Assembly: GCA_001599295.1 (NCBI GenBank)
Contig: BCGN01000006.1
Span: 1 to 64,000 of the forward strand
Direction: 5' to 3'
Source: Sporopachydermia quercuum
Lineage: Eukaryota > Ascomycota > Sporopachydermiomycetes > Sporopachydermiales > Sporopachydermiaceae
DNA length: 64,000 nucleotides
The position numbers and the translations under genes were made by a program. A model generated the notes under the pieces. That model searched no databases, was not told the DNA's origin, and was given only the letters and a program-made list of their open reading frames with translations. Each line of letters begins with the position of its first letter. Position 1 is the stretch's first letter. Below are positions 63,719 to 64,000 of this stretch, piece after piece.

Positions 63719-64000
63719 TCAAGCCCAAGTCCAAGTAACATCAATAACTCCAACGTCTGGATCAGCTAATTCGGCGAAAGCTGTTGGAGAAAAGTCTAGA
63801 TCATATGTATTGCAAGTAGCACATGCATCGACAACCTTAACAGTGATTGATTTACCATTATAAGAAGCAATGATGTCTCTCCCGCAGTAACCGCTGATCC
63901 ATCGACTGCTTAAATCATATGAGGTGTAAAGCGATTGAGCAATGGCAACCACATAGTCGTCATCACTGCTTGAGGTGTCGCAAGCATCAGCTCCTACACT
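63719..64000 (-). CDS. Secreted double-psi beta-barrel (RlpA/barwin-like) protein, partial
   Basis: The reading frame is open from the window end (64000) to a TGA at 63719-63721, so only the C-terminal 93 residues are seen and the start lies beyond the window. The sequence has the double-psi beta-barrel pattern of fungal secreted RlpA-like/barwin proteins: GADACDTSSSDDDYVVAIAQ, a GYCGRDIIASYNGKS block, VVDACATCNTYDLDFSP with paired cysteines for disulfides, FAELADPDVGVIDVTW and a final TWA. Such proteins are usually extracellular or wall-associated, with a Ser/Thr-rich N-terminal part and a signal peptide; neither is visible here. The GTG at 63950-63952 is not the start. Confidence 0.82.
   Translation of the reverse strand, partial: SVGADACDTSSSDDDYVVAIAQSLYTSYDLSSRWISGYCGRDIIASYNGKSITVKVVDACATCNTYDLDFSPTAFAELADPDVGVIDVTWTWA

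Noticed and set aside
1-64000. tRNA, rRNA, retroelement, DNA transposon or CRISPR content
   Set aside because: No B-box plus A-box pair with a cloverleaf, no rRNA-like block, no reverse transcriptase, integrase or transposase frame, no long terminal or spaced repeats were seen by eye; a dedicated RNA and repeat search would be decisive.

Overview
This is a nuclear chromosome end from an ascomycete yeast (Saccharomycotina-like). The + strand opens with eight and a half C-rich tandem copies of an 11-base unit, which reads as a left telomere. The rest is AT-rich single-copy DNA with mostly intronless genes, yeast-type splice signals (GTAAGT or GTATGT, an ACTAAC/GCTAAC branch site, TAG or CAG) and close relatives of Saccharomyces cerevisiae proteins. 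CTG codons fall on conserved leucines in STE12, the aldehyde dehydrogenase, the CoA-transferase and YSF3, so the code looks standard and the CTG-Ser and CTG-Ala yeast clades are unlikely. I do not name a species. About half the window is coding, which is sparse for a yeast, and several gaps exceed 2 kb. I saw no transposon, retroelement, tRNA, rRNA or CRISPR array.

Layout, left to right: telomere (1-95); KHA1 K+/H+ antiporter (+); STE12 mating/filamentation transcription factor (+); aldehyde dehydrogenase (+); a four-exon tail-anchored CYSTM protein (+); a mitochondrial class III CoA-transferase (+, one intron); PEX25-type peroxin (-, one intron); MRM1 mitochondrial rRNA methyltransferase (-); DAL1 allantoinase (+); BMT2 25S rRNA methyltransferase (-); YSF3 spliceosome subunit (+, first exon is only the ATG); an SNQ2-type full-size ABC drug pump (-); a 4.6-kb gap; REI1 60S biogenesis factor (+); a previously hidden small spliced ORF (-); a VPS73/YBR241C-type sugar transporter (+, one intron); an HD-domain 5'-nucleotidase (+); ALG7 (-); TGL4-type lipase (+); GNT1-type glycosyltransferase (+); SER3 phosphoglycerate dehydrogenase (+); an F-box/leucine-rich-repeat protein (-); and the 3' part of a secreted double-psi beta-barrel protein (-) cut by the window end.

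The genes do not form one pathway. The run transporter / HD nucleotidase / ALG7 has the same gene order as S. cerevisiae YBR241C-YBR242W-YBR243C, a preserved syntenic block. Regulatory sequence matches function in two places: six same-orientation copies of the Ste12 pheromone-response element lie upstream of STE12, and four GATAAG sites, two of them inside a perfect inverted repeat, lie upstream of DAL1. No wholly new system was found. The most useful additions are the spliced small genes (CYSTM, YSF3, the 69-residue ORF), a strong GC-rich hairpin that may mark a non-coding RNA, the regulatory clusters and the 11-base telomeric repeat. Roughly 70 isolated N bases are scattered through the window.
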